Positions 31,746-41,508 of a stretch of 64,000 nucleotides of DNA are shown here, piece by piece (within the stretch, counting starts at the first letter, position 1; every line of letters starts with the position of its first letter). The notes below the pieces were generated by a model. It was not told where the DNA came from. It was given only the letters and a program-made list of their open reading frames with translations, and searched no databases. The stretch is from Ktedonosporobacter rubrisoli (GTDB lineage Bacteria; Chloroflexota; Ktedonobacteria; Ktedonobacterales; Ktedonobacteraceae), in NCBI RefSeq assembly GCF_004208415.1, contig NZ_CP035758.1, positions 4,340,001 to 4,404,000 of the forward strand. The letters are read 5' to 3'. The translations under genes were made by a program, and so were the position numbers.

Positions 31746-34072
31746 CTATATCCAGGATAATTTAAAGCGATCCAGCACACGCTTGACAGGCCCGAGTTCT
31801 TCAATCCCAAGGACACGCGAGCCGCGAATGTAGATGAACACGCCGACAAGAAGTTCGATAGCCAGCTTGATAACAGCCGCAGCCGTCCCAATCGGCCCTA
31901 ACGCGGGCACATGTGTCGTATCCAGAGCAGGAACAAGCCCAAACACGAAATCAAGAACCGCACGTGTAAGTAATAGACCCAGGCCCATAATTATCGAGGC
32001 CAGCACAACTCGGCCAACAAAAATACTCACAGTTCGCAGCTGCAGATCCGTCACCCGCTGATGCAATAGCCAGAACAGCACCACAGCTTCCAGCAGGCCA
32101 GCCAGCGATGTAGAAAAGGCTAAAGAGCCAACTCCCCAATAAACCCCCAGACCGCAGTATTAATCAGCAAGAGGCTCAGGGCAATTTTAAAGATAAACTG
32201 GCCAACGCTCACAATTACCGGGGTAATGCTATCGCGCAACGCATAAAATGAACGCGTAAGAATCTCAACAGCCGCCAATCCCGGTAGCCCTAGCGCATAG
32301 AAGGTCAGCGGCACAGTCGTTGATTGCGTATCATTCAAATTAAAACGACCATGCTGGAGCAAGACTTGGATTATAGGAAAGCCCAGGACTATTAAGCCAA
32401 CGCACGAGGGAATTGACATAAACAAAATACTGCGTAACGTCTCTAGAATCGTATTGCGCACACGATCCAGGCGTCCCTTTGCCACGTTCTCAGCTAGCGT
32501 AGGAAAAGCCGCCGTAGATACAGACATCCCAAAAATGCCCAACGGTAACAAGACCAGCTGGAACGATTGGGAATACTGCGTGATCAGGCCGCTCACGCCC
32601 TTCTGGTCGGCCAGATGCACAGCAATTACCCAGGCCCCCAACATCTGAATAAGGCCACGATCAACAAAAGTCGAGGAGTAAAGCATGGCCGCATTAATGA
32701 TACGGGGCACCATCTGGCGGGCGATCTGGATAACGCCTGGGTGACGAACGTCAAAGGCCTTAATCGAGTAACGCATGCCAACTTTAAAGAGGCCTGGAAT
32801 CTGGAAGCCCACCTGCAAGATAGCACCCAGAACCACGCCCCAGGTCGCAGCATAGGCCGCTAGCTGGTCATTGCGCTGTCCCTTAAAGGCAAAGTATACA
32901 CCGGGAATCAGACCCGCAATCAAGCCGACATTATACAGCACAGTACCTATTGCGGGCAGGCGAAAATCTTGCTGGGAATTCAGCACAGCAGTGATAATAA
33001 CGCCAGATCCAAGCGCAACCGATTGCAGCAACATAATCCGTGTCAGGGAAGCAATCAAAGCGAGCTCCTGCGGATCATGGATGCCAGGATTATAAATAGG
33101 TACCAGCCATGGTTCGAAAATAATCGCAATGGTAGCCAGAATAACCATAATGACCAGGGAAAGATTCAAGGCCGAGCTAGCAATGTGCCACGCTGACTTC
33201 TCATCTCGCTCGCCAATCATATACTTAGTAAAGACTGGTATAAAGGCCGAGCTCAATGCTCCCCCCGCCACGATATTAAAAATGAGATCAGGGATCAAGA
33301 AAGCCTGCAGATAGGCATCTGAGGTCGTACTGGTACCAAAAACAAAGGCGAACATAGAAGTTCGCAATAAGCCCAGAATACGACTAGCCACAAAGGCCCC
33401 AGTCAGGATCAGCGTCGCCCTGCCAATACGCAGCCGTTGGATCATTCCAGTATCCTGTGCTGGCGCGGCAGCAGGCGGCGGCGCAGGTTTAGCTGAAGGC
33501 ATTTGCTTGGGGCGAGCCTGCGCTACCTCTTGGGGAGGCGAGACCGACATCACAGGAGACATTCTAGGCGGCGGTGCACCAGGAACTACGGGAGGTGCCG
33601 GCGGCATCTGCCCCTGTGGAGGCAAAGCAGCAGGAGCCTGAAACTGGTTTCTTTGATTGCTCCACTGGGTAGTAATATCAGAGTTTAAACGCCGCTGCTG
33701 ACGACGCATGCGTTCTTCACGCAATTGCTGTAAGCGTTCCAGGCGTAGCTGGGCCATCGGTTGCGATGGCTGAGGAGTATCAAAATATTGATACTCCATT
33801 CCTTGTCCATAGCCCAGAGAAGTTCCCATATCTAAGATGGGCTCTTGATATTGAGGCCGCATAGGCTGTCGCCCACCAGGAGCTGGTTGCTGATATCCTG
33901 GTGGCATCTGAGCAGATGGAGGCGGCAGGATCAGTTTTTCCGGCGATGGAGGCGGTGGCACAGGTGGCTGCTGCTCCATGGAATAATCCTGATCGTATTG
34001 CCAGCCATAATATCCTTGCTGTTCTGAATACCCCTGCCCTGGCAAGGGTGGTTGCTGTCCTTCGTTTCCCAC
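31746..34072 (-). pseudogene. murJ: MurJ/MviN-type lipid II flippase with C-terminal one-base frameshift (~775 aa if repaired)
   Basis: MATE/MOP-superfamily flippase for lipid-linked peptidoglycan precursor. A ~210-residue Pro/Gln-rich cytoplasmic extension contains SLGYGQGMEYQY (residues 85-96). From ~217 come the flippase helices (ASRILGLLRTSMFAFVFG, AYLQAFLIPDLIFNIVAGGA). The main frame stops at 32120 after AVWGFIGELAL; shifting one base in the GGGG near 32130 gives GVGSLAFSTSLAGLLEAVVL and joins 31746-32084, which aligns with the paralogue's C-terminus. The span is 2327 bases, one short of 776 codons. Confidence 0.85.
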
Positions 34073-34231
34073 TATTGTCTCTTATATACTACTGGATATA
34101 TAATGCCTGCATGGTTTAATCGACTGTATCTTTGCTCGCGAACGCTTGTATAATAGCTTTGCCGTCAAGCATATCATACTCATGTGATTCTGGCTAGTCC
34201 AGAAACGAAAGGTCCTCATTTCAGAATACCA

Positions 34232-36175
34232 CTAGATCCAAGCTAAATGCAGGCGTATCAACAAACGATTAACAGGACCCAATTCTTTTACGCTCAGTAT
34301 TTTCAGAAAACGTGCAGCCCGCAAATAAATCCAGCTTCCGATTCCTACGGTTATAAGTAATTTTAGCAGCACCATACCACTACCAACTATGCTCAACGAC
34401 ATGCTCCCATTAGAACTTTCGGTAGTTACTACCATATTCAATAGCCTGTAGGTAATCACAATTCCCAGGCTCATGAGTATAGAAGCCAGCAATACGCGCA
34501 CGACAAAAGACAGGAGCGTACGCAGTCCCAGGCTCACTATTTGCAGGCGCAAAAGCCAGAGAAGCACAGCAGCTTCCAGAAGGACGGCGATAGAAGTCGC
34601 CAGCGCCAGAGATCCCAATCCCCAGGCACCGGCCAGTAAAGGTTGCGAAAGAGCGGAAGGCGTCAGGCTCCCCAGCCCAATCTGCACACACCAGACAGCA
34701 GGATTAAGCAAGACAATGCTAAGGGCGATCTTAAAAATAAATTGCCCCACACTCACAAATACAGGAAGCTTACTCTGGCGCAGTGCATAAAATGATCGCG
34801 TGAGAATCTCAGCCATAGCCAGACCTGGCAAGCCAATAGCAAAGCATATTAAGGGCAATGTCGTTGCCTGGGCCTGACTAAGCGTAAAAGTATTGCGTTC
34901 ATATAGTACTTGCACAATTGGCAAACTTAAACATATCAATCCTATGCCTGATGGAATGGCAATAAAAAGAATGCTGTGCAAAGATTCCTGAACAATATTG
35001 CGCAAATCGGTTATCCGGCCCTGGGCCGCATATTCTGACATGCGTGGAAAGGCTGCTGTGGCCAGAGATATCACGCCGCTCAGCGGTATCGACATAATAG
35101 TAAATGCCAGCCGGTATTGTGTAACCAGGCCATCCGAACCAGCGACAATTACTAGCAGGCCGATCAGCATAAAATCTATGGCGCTAGAGAAGTTCAGCAC
35201 CAGCGCATTGAGCATGCGTGGAAGCATCAGACGCACAATCTGCCCTATGCCAGGGTGGCGCCAATCCAGGGAGAAGTGATACTGCATGCCCACTTTGGCC
35301 AGACCGGGCAACTGAATACCTACCATGAACACAGCCCCCAGCACCACTCCCCAGGAGGCGCAAGCAATTGCCAGCGTTTTATCAGAGTGGCCCAACAAAT
35401 TCATCATCAGGCCAGGGAAGAGACCTGCGATAGCTCCCAGCGGATAGAGCACCGATCCTATGGCTGGCAAGAGAAAATGCTGCCGCGTGTTGAGCACTGA
35501 GGTTACGACTACTCCCGATCCCATGATAATCGATTGCAGAAACATAATACGCGTCAGCAAGACGACGAGATCTATCTGGTTCGCGGAATCTGTATAACCA
35601 TAGAGGAATACAATCTGCCGGGCAAAAATAAACCCGATGATAGCAAGAAGCACCATGCAAACTATCGCAAGGTTAATGGCCGAGCTGGCAACATGCCAGG
35701 CCGTCTTTTCATCGCGCCTGACCATGTACATATTGAAAATAGGGATAAATGCCGAGGCCAGTGCACCTCCCGCCACAATGTTAAAAATCAGATCGGGAAT
35801 GAGACTCGCCTGCTGAAAAGCATCGGAGAAAGCATTGGCGCCGATCACGCCAGTGAATAACGATGAGCGCAATAAGCCAAGAAAGCGGCTGGCCACTATC
35901 GATCCAGAGAGGATCAGAGCGGCCTGACCCACACTCATACTCGCTGAAGCAGCGACTTTTCGTATCCGGCCACCTGAACTCTGTGAACCTTGCTGACGCT
36001 GTAAACGCCTGGCCCGCAGTTCTCGCAAGCGCTTCTCTCGGGGAGGTAAGCGAAACTTGAATGATTGTGTATTGCTGAGGTACTGATAATCTAATCCTTG
36101 TCCATAGCCTAGCGAGCTTCCATCTTCTATTGGAGATGGTCCAGACCCGGGAGATTGCGGCTCTTCTTGATTCAT
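34232..36175 (-). CDS. MurJ/MviN-type flippase paralogue (647 aa)
   Basis: Second copy, same orientation, intact. It has a shorter N-terminal extension (~90 residues) with SLGYGQGLDYQY (residues 21-32), nearly the same motif as in the first copy, then basic REKRLRELRARRLQRQQ before the first helix. The transmembrane core matches the first copy closely (ASRFLGLLRSSLFTGVIG, ASLIPDLIFNIVAGGALASAF). It encodes about 14 helices. One copy may serve peptidoglycan and the other another lipid-linked polymer; that division is inference. No promoter was recognised in the 160-bp gap between copies. Confidence 0.88.
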   Translation of the reverse strand: MNQEEPQSPGSGPSPIEDGSSLGYGQGLDYQYLSNTQSFKFRLPPREKRLRELRARRLQRQQGSQSSGGRIRKVAASASMSVGQAALILSGSIVASRFLGLLRSSLFTGVIGANAFSDAFQQASLIPDLIFNIVAGGALASAFIPIFNMYMVRRDEKTAWHVASSAINLAIVCMVLLAIIGFIFARQIVFLYGYTDSANQIDLVVLLTRIMFLQSIIMGSGVVVTSVLNTRQHFLLPAIGSVLYPLGAIAGLFPGLMMNLLGHSDKTLAIACASWGVVLGAVFMVGIQLPGLAKVGMQYHFSLDWRHPGIGQIVRLMLPRMLNALVLNFSSAIDFMLIGLLVIVAGSDGLVTQYRLAFTIMSIPLSGVISLATAAFPRMSEYAAQGRITDLRNIVQESLHSILFIAIPSGIGLICLSLPIVQVLYERNTFTLSQAQATTLPLICFAIGLPGLAMAEILTRSFYALRQSKLPVFVSVGQFIFKIALSIVLLNPAVWCVQIGLGSLTPSALSQPLLAGAWGLGSLALATSIAVLLEAAVLLWLLRLQIVSLGLRTLLSFVVRVLLASILMSLGIVITYRLLNMVVTTESSNGSMSLSIVGSGMVLLKLLITVGIGSWIYLRAARFLKILSVKELGPVNRLLIRLHLAWI

Positions 36176-36496
36176 TTTCTTCCCTAAAAAAAGTTATTAT
36201 ATGTAATACATTCTAGACCGCTTCTTTATAGAAAGATCCAATTGGTAAGCGCTCTTATTCCCTTATTTAGCTTCTTCTCAGCTATTACCCACCAAGCATA
36301 TCATGAACTCTGACTCTATGGCAATACAGCCTGTTTCTTTTTTCCGTGCGCTTGTCGGATTTTATAGGTATTTTGCAAATAGATATAAATTCACGAAACA
36401 AAACTCTTCTAAGATCCCTCTCAAAGACATACCCCAAAGTCAGGGGATCGAGCATTCCTTACCCAAATGAGAAGGGATGCAATTAATGGAGGTTTG
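36176..36496. other. Divergent intergenic region, murJ paralogue and desaturase
   Basis: A ~320-bp AT-rich gap that must hold promoters for both directions. ATTATATGTAATAC near 36197 is partly palindromic. No clear -35/-10 pair and no ORF with RBS was identified; the ATG at 36467 is in frame with the desaturase but is less well placed than 36497. Confidence 0.4.
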
Positions 36497-37381
36497 ATGA
36501 AACGTATTTTATACAAAGGTGTCGTCCTGGTAGTTGTAGTTGTTCCTCTACTTGCCACCATCTTCGCTATATGGCTGCTCTGGAATAAAGCCGTTCACTG
36601 GTCAGACATTGCATTACTACTTACTATGTACTCCCTGGTAGCCTTTGGCGTCACAGTAGGCTACCATCGTATGCTTACCCATCGCAGTTTCAATCCGCAC
36701 CCCGCTGTTAAGTTTATCTTATTAGTCCTTGGCTCAATGGCCCTGGAAGGGCCAGCCCTGGAGTGGGCCGCTATTCATATCAAGCATCACTCACAATCCG
36801 ATCGTGAGGGTGATCCTCATAGCCCGGTTGAGGGCTTCTTCCACGCTCATATCGGTTGGATATTTAAAGATCGCACAATAGATCCTAACGTCTATTGCCG
36901 CAATCTGGTAAAAGATCCGATAGTGCTCTTCGTCAGCCGCACCTTCTTGCTCTGGGTAGCCCTGGCCTTGCTCATCCCCTTCGCCTTGGGTGGATGGACG
37001 GGTTTGCTCTGGGGTGGACTTGTACGTATCTTCCTGACCCATCACGTTACCTGGAGCGTTAATTCCATATGCCATACCTTCGGCAAACGCGAATTTGAGA
37101 CTAACGACATGAGTCGTAACGAATGGATTGTGGGCCTGCTGGCCTTTGGTGAAGGTTGGCACAACAATCATCACGCATTTCCACGCTCAGCTTTTCATGG
37201 GCTACACTGGTGGCAATTCGATCTCTCTGGCTATCTTATCTGGTTGCTCGAACGCATAGGTCTGGCTCGCGACGTCTATCGCATTCCTCCGGATTTAATG
37301 CAACGCCGTCTGGCCAAAAACGCACAAACAACTCCGCTTACTACCCCTTCCAGCTTCAGAGCCGATAAAGCTCTACCCTAA
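36497..37381 (+). CDS. Acyl-CoA/lipid delta-9-type fatty acid desaturase (294 aa)
   Basis: Membrane di-iron desaturase introducing a double bond into acyl chains, used to tune membrane fluidity. Three histidine boxes are intact: HRMLTH (residues 57-62), HIKHHSQSD and HNNHHAF. Hydrophobic helices flank them. The start at 36497 (MKRILYKGVVLVVVVVPLL) follows ATGGAGGTTTG; the upstream ATG at 36467 lacks an RBS. A hairpin follows the stop. Confidence 0.92.
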   Translation: MKRILYKGVVLVVVVVPLLATIFAIWLLWNKAVHWSDIALLLTMYSLVAFGVTVGYHRMLTHRSFNPHPAVKFILLVLGSMALEGPALEWAAIHIKHHSQSDREGDPHSPVEGFFHAHIGWIFKDRTIDPNVYCRNLVKDPIVLFVSRTFLLWVALALLIPFALGGWTGLLWGGLVRIFLTHHVTWSVNSICHTFGKREFETNDMSRNEWIVGLLAFGEGWHNNHHAFPRSAFHGLHWWQFDLSGYLIWLLERIGLARDVYRIPPDLMQRRLAKNAQTTPLTTPSSFRADKALP

Positions 37382-37390
37382 ACAACAGAA

Positions 37391-37430
37391 CACGGTCAGG
37401 GAAAGCAATGAAGCCATCTTCCTGACCGTG
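37391..37430 (+). terminator. Hairpin after the desaturase gene
   Basis: CACGGTCAGG (37391-37400) pairs perfectly with CCTGACCGTG (37421-37430), then GTTATATT. Confidence 0.6.
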
Positions 37431-37484
37431 GTTATATTGAGACAAATTACGCCAAAAAAGCATACAAAATTCCAACCTACCTAT

Positions 37485-37513
37485 TTGACACAACCTTTAA
37501 TCCTCTATACAAT
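37485..37513 (+). promoter_or_regulatory. Sigma-70-type promoter for manC
   Basis: TTGACA (37485-37490), 17-bp spacer, TACAAT (37508-37513): perfect -35 and a five-of-six -10, 83 bp before the manC ATG. Confidence 0.75.
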
Positions 37514-37595
37514 CCTCCCATAAGGCGTTGGCCAAAGAAGGCCTTCACCGTGTGTACAACGGAAGATACACAATGCTTGCTACGAGGAGTCATCT

Positions 37596-38666
37596 ATGAT
37601 GAAACACTTTAACGCTGTTATCCTGGCGGGGGGGAATGGCACACGGCTCTGGCCGCTTAGCACACCTGTTTTTCCAAAACAATTCCTGCCACTGCCCAAT
37701 GGCAATAGCCTTATTCAAGAATCTCTGGCCCGGATCACTTCTCTCATTCCGTCTGAGCGCACCTGGGTGGTTACAGGACGCAGTATGGCTCCGCTGGTAC
37801 ATGAACATTTGCCATCTATCCCGGCTGAACATATTCTGGCCGAACCCATGGGCCGCAACTCAGCACCTGCTATCGCCTGGGCGGCCGCAACCATCGCGCG
37901 CCAGGACCCTGACGCTATTATGGTCACGCTTACTGCCGATCACGTAATTAGGGATGTTGAGACTTTCAATAAAGCCCTCCATCACGCCTATGCGCTGGCC
38001 GAAGAGGGACACATTGTAACGCTAGGCATCAAGCCTACAGGACCCGAGACAGGCTTTGGCTATATACGCTTTAGCAAAAATACCGCCGGCGAAGGGCATG
38101 GCCACCAGGCCTTTTATGGCGAGCGTTTCGTAGAAAAGCCAGATCTGGAGACGGCCCAAAGCTACCTAAGCGACGGGCATTATGTTTGGAATAGCGGCAT
38201 GTTTATCTGGAAAGTAGCCACTATCCTCGCCGAGATACGCGAGCACCTTCCTGAAATGGCCGAGAAAATCGAGCAGATTGTTAGCGCTACAGGCACGGAG
38301 CAGAAGCGTGCTATCCTTGACGAAACCTGGCCTACTTTACAAAATATTTCTATCGACTATGGGGTATTGGAAAAAACCAAGAATCTTGTGGTAATACCCG
38401 TTGAGATTGGTTGGAACGATGTAGGGAACTGGGAGCAATATGGCGCGCTCTTCCCCGCCGATGAGCAGGGGCTGCGGGTCGTCGGAACTCATAGCGGGCT
38501 GGGGAGCCAAAATCTTGTCGTCTACAATAACACAGAGCGTCAGATTTTCACTATTGGCCTGGAGGATGTCATCGTTATTGAGATGGCAGATAAAACAGTT
38601 ATTTGCCACAAAGCGCACGTGCAGCGCGTCAAAGAGCTGGCAGAGCAACAGCAGAAAAAATACTAA
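37596..38666 (+). CDS. manC: Mannose-1-phosphate guanylyltransferase (356 aa)
   Basis: Makes GDP-mannose from mannose-1-phosphate and GTP for glycans and exopolysaccharide. Signature nucleotide-binding loop AVILAGGNGTRLWPLS near the start, then GRNSAPAIAWAAATIA, LTADHVIRD, GFVEKP-like RFVEKPDLETA and WNSGMFIWK. It is single-domain length, lacking the cupin isomerase domain. A strong promoter lies 83 bp upstream; ATG follows GAGGAGTCATCT. It lies near the desaturase and GT2 genes, all envelope-related. Confidence 0.9.
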   Translation: MMKHFNAVILAGGNGTRLWPLSTPVFPKQFLPLPNGNSLIQESLARITSLIPSERTWVVTGRSMAPLVHEHLPSIPAEHILAEPMGRNSAPAIAWAAATIARQDPDAIMVTLTADHVIRDVETFNKALHHAYALAEEGHIVTLGIKPTGPETGFGYIRFSKNTAGEGHGHQAFYGERFVEKPDLETAQSYLSDGHYVWNSGMFIWKVATILAEIREHLPEMAEKIEQIVSATGTEQKRAILDETWPTLQNISIDYGVLEKTKNLVVIPVEIGWNDVGNWEQYGALFPADEQGLRVVGTHSGLGSQNLVVYNNTERQIFTIGLEDVIVIEMADKTVICHKAHVQRVKELAEQQQKKY

Positions 38667-38670
38667 CTTC

Positions 38671-38702
38671 TGGCATCTGATCGTTTCATAAAGCCAGATG
38701 CC
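38671..38702 (+). terminator. Hairpin after manC
   Basis: GGCATCTG (38672-38679) pairs with CAGATGCC (38695-38702); no strong U-run. Confidence 0.45.
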
Positions 38703-38756
38703 CCGTACATTATGGGCATGAGACTACCTTGGGCAAATTACGCTGGCCTTTCTCTA

Positions 38757-38765
38757 TGCTATAAT
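38757..38765 (+). promoter_or_regulatory. Extended -10 promoter for the gamma-glutamyltransferase gene
   Basis: TGCTATAAT gives an extended -10 (TGnTATAAT), 47 bp upstream of ATG at 38812; no good -35 at 17 bp, as is usual for extended -10 promoters. Confidence 0.55.
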
Positions 38766-38811
38766 TTATTTACAAGCTAATCAGTGCCAGGAAGAAAGGT
38801 AGTCTCACACG

Positions 38812-40473
38812 ATGCTCTCCGAACAGCCAGTACTCGGTACCCATGGTATGGTTGCCACCGCCCACTATCTCGCAACCCACGCAGGCTTGAGCATACTTAC
38901 GCAGGGTGGCAATGCAATTGATGCAGCTATAGCTGCCAATGCCGCAATGACTGTAGTCTATCCCTCCACATGTTCAGCGGGCGGCGATATCTTTATGCTG
39001 ATCTGGGAGGCGAAAACCCAGCAACTCTATGCCCTCAATGGCAGCGGACGCGCTCCTACCGCCATGACGCCCGAGTACTTTGCCTCCAGGAACATACACG
39101 AACTCCCTCAACGTGGCCCGCTCTCCATCAATGTACCGGGAGCAGTAGATGGCTGGTTTGAAGCACAGATGCGCTTTGGCTCACTCTCTATGGAATCTAT
39201 CCTGGCCCCGGCTATCGCTCTTGCCGAAGAGGGCATGCCGGTGAGCCCCAAATTAAACCAGTGGCTCAAGCTCGCAAAAGACAGCATCAGTCCATGGGAG
39301 AGCAGTGCCGAAATATTCCTACCCGCTGGTCAGCCCGTACGTGCAGGCACACGCTTGCGCCAGGCCAACCTTGCGCGCACCTATCAGATGCTGGCCCGCG
39401 AAGGTCGCGAGGCTTTTTACAGCGGTCCCCTGGCGCGCTCAATTACCGAGTATGTACAGGCATGCGGTGGTGTTTTAAGCCTTGAGGATATGCAAAAACA
39501 TCACTCAGATTGGGTCAATCCCATCTCAACCTCGTATCGTGGCTACGATATCTATGGCTTTCCACCCAACTCGCAAGGCCTGACTGCGCTAGAAATGCTC
39601 AATATTATCGAGGGCTATAACCTCAAATCCTATGGCTATCAAAGCCCAGAATATTTACATATACTCCTTGAAGCGAAAAAACTTGCCTTCGCCGATCGAG
39701 ATCGCTACATTTCCGATCCTACATTTGCAGATATTCCTATAGAGAGGCTCCTGAGCAAAGATTATGCTGCAGAGCAGCGCCAGCGTATCAATCTGACCAA
39801 AGCCACTCCTCATGTGTTGCCCGGCCTGGAAAAAGATGGTGATACAATGTATTTGTGTACAGCCGACAACCAGGGCAATGTTGTCTCCCTCATCCAGAGC
39901 CTTTACAGTAGCTTTGGCAGCGGCATAGTCGGCGGTGATACGGGTGTTCTTCTGCACAACCGAGGCTCGTACTTTTCACTTGATCCCCGGCACGTTAACT
40001 ATCTACAACCAGGCAAGCGCACAATGCATACGCTCATGCCCGCCATGGTGATGCAGCAGGGCCAGCCTTATATCGCGCTTGGCTCAATGGGAGGAGATGC
40101 ACAACCACAAATCCATGTACAATTGCTCACGGCTATGCTAGACTTTGGAATGAACGCCCAGCAGGCTATCTCAGCTCCTCGTTGGCGCAGCGGACGTTTC
40201 CTCACAATTCCTTACGGAAAGGCGGTGGAACTTGGTAAACAGGCAGATATTGATGAGAAGCGGGAAAAGAATATAGCAGAAAGCGTTGTGCTTGAGCAGC
40301 GTTTTCCCAGAGAAATTCCCCTTTCCCTTGAGATGCTTGGTCACCGCATATTCATCCACGGTCCCTGGGAAGACGATATGGGACACGCGCAGGCTATAGT
40401 CATTAACCCGGAGACACATATTTTCGAAGGAGCTGCTGACCCACGCTGCGATGGGCTAGCATTGGGTTGGTAG
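38812..40473 (+). CDS. ggt: Gamma-glutamyltransferase-like Ntn hydrolase (553 aa)
   Basis: Ntn-hydrolase family that cleaves gamma-glutamyl bonds (glutathione and related). It is made as a precursor that self-cleaves before a Thr; the candidate is Thr345 in DGDTMYLCTADNQGNVVSL. Other conserved parts: GNAIDAAIAANAAM, GSGRAP, NVPGAVDGWF, SFGSGIV, MGGDAQPQ. No signal peptide is visible, so it is predicted cytoplasmic, unlike periplasmic enterobacterial GGT. A role as a related acylase is possible. Length typical. Confidence 0.88.
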   Translation: MLSEQPVLGTHGMVATAHYLATHAGLSILTQGGNAIDAAIAANAAMTVVYPSTCSAGGDIFMLIWEAKTQQLYALNGSGRAPTAMTPEYFASRNIHELPQRGPLSINVPGAVDGWFEAQMRFGSLSMESILAPAIALAEEGMPVSPKLNQWLKLAKDSISPWESSAEIFLPAGQPVRAGTRLRQANLARTYQMLAREGREAFYSGPLARSITEYVQACGGVLSLEDMQKHHSDWVNPISTSYRGYDIYGFPPNSQGLTALEMLNIIEGYNLKSYGYQSPEYLHILLEAKKLAFADRDRYISDPTFADIPIERLLSKDYAAEQRQRINLTKATPHVLPGLEKDGDTMYLCTADNQGNVVSLIQSLYSSFGSGIVGGDTGVLLHNRGSYFSLDPRHVNYLQPGKRTMHTLMPAMVMQQGQPYIALGSMGGDAQPQIHVQLLTAMLDFGMNAQQAISAPRWRSGRFLTIPYGKAVELGKQADIDEKREKNIAESVVLEQRFPREIPLSLEMLGHRIFIHGPWEDDMGHAQAIVINPETHIFEGAADPRCDGLALGW

Positions 40474-40526
40474 CGGATAACTTTGTGGACAGAGTAACAA
40501 TGTAGTAAGGAAGGAAGGATAAGTGA

Positions 40527-41474
40527 ATGACTACCCGTCCCTACCACCAGCGTATACCAGAGGAAATCCTGGCTCTCTCGCACGAGCGTGACCAGTTACG
40601 GCGGCGTGGCCAGTATGATCGAGCCGATATCCTCAAGCAACAACTTGAAGAGGCCGGCTATATCGTCAAAGATAATCCCCGAGGAGCGCACCTGGTTATT
40701 CTGCCAAGTATTGAAGTTGATGGCAAGCTATATCGGACAGCACGTCATTTGCCATCGTTGCTGGATGAAGCTGATAGCTGTACATTTTCGGTAAATATCC
40801 TGGCGCATAACAATATTGAGCAAACACGTCATTGTGTGGAAAGTGTGTTGCGTTTTGCGGGAGACACAGATATAGAGATTATTCTCGTCAATAATGCCTC
40901 CCAGGATGGTATTGACCTCTGGGCGGATGCACTCAAATTTCAGGAACCGCGTTTACATGTCTTGCATGTGACACGAACCATGGGCGCTGCCGAGGCTCGC
41001 AATGTGGGCCTGAAGCAGAGCCGCGGGCGCTATATTCTGCTGCTCGATCCCAGCCTGGAATTAACAGGTGATATCTTCACCCCTCTGGCTAAAACGCTTG
41101 AAGATAGCAGGATAGGCATCACAGGCCTCAACGGTCTGCACACCGATGATTTGCGCCATTTTGAGGAAAGCCCGCATTTAGAGGTCGAAGCTATCGATAT
41201 GCTGTGCATGGCTTTCAGGCGCAATTTGCTCGGAAAAGTGGGCCTCTTCGATGAGCGCTATCGCTATCCGCATTACATGGATGTCGATTTTACCTTTGCA
41301 ATTCGCAATGTGGGAGTCAAGGCCAGGGTAACGCCTGATCTTCCCCTTACGCGCCATCCAGAACAGCAGGACCCCAGGCTCTCCGAAGCCGAGCGCCAGC
41401 GTCTTGCCAAGCGCAATTTCTACCGCTTCCTTGGCAAGTGGGGAGAACGAGAAGATCTTCTCCTTGATGCCTAA
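40527..41474 (+). CDS. CysRS C-terminal-like domain fused to a family 2 glycosyltransferase (315 aa)
   Basis: Residues ~8-58 (IPEEILALSHERDQLRRRGQ, YDRADILKQQLEEAGYIVKD) match the small helical C-terminal domain of cysteinyl-tRNA synthetase, which normally helps bind tRNA. From ~85 follows a GT2 fold (FSVNILAHNNIEQTRHCVESVL, IILVNNASQDG, AAEARNVGLKQSRGRYILLLDPSLEL); the usual DxD reads D-P-S. GLFDERYRYPHYMDVDF is in the acceptor region. The protein is soluble. No CysRS catalytic part is nearby. The start at 40527 follows GGAAGGATAAGTGA. Confidence 0.8.
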   Translation: MTTRPYHQRIPEEILALSHERDQLRRRGQYDRADILKQQLEEAGYIVKDNPRGAHLVILPSIEVDGKLYRTARHLPSLLDEADSCTFSVNILAHNNIEQTRHCVESVLRFAGDTDIEIILVNNASQDGIDLWADALKFQEPRLHVLHVTRTMGAAEARNVGLKQSRGRYILLLDPSLELTGDIFTPLAKTLEDSRIGITGLNGLHTDDLRHFEESPHLEVEAIDMLCMAFRRNLLGKVGLFDERYRYPHYMDVDFTFAIRNVGVKARVTPDLPLTRHPEQQDPRLSEAERQRLAKRNFYRFLGKWGEREDLLLDA

Positions 41475-41508
41475 GCTTACGAGGATAGAGCGGTTCGCCG
41501 CTCTATCC

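Noticed and set aside
40150..40420. Antisense ORF near the ggt end
   Set aside because: Shadow of the gamma-glutamyltransferase frame, without RBS.
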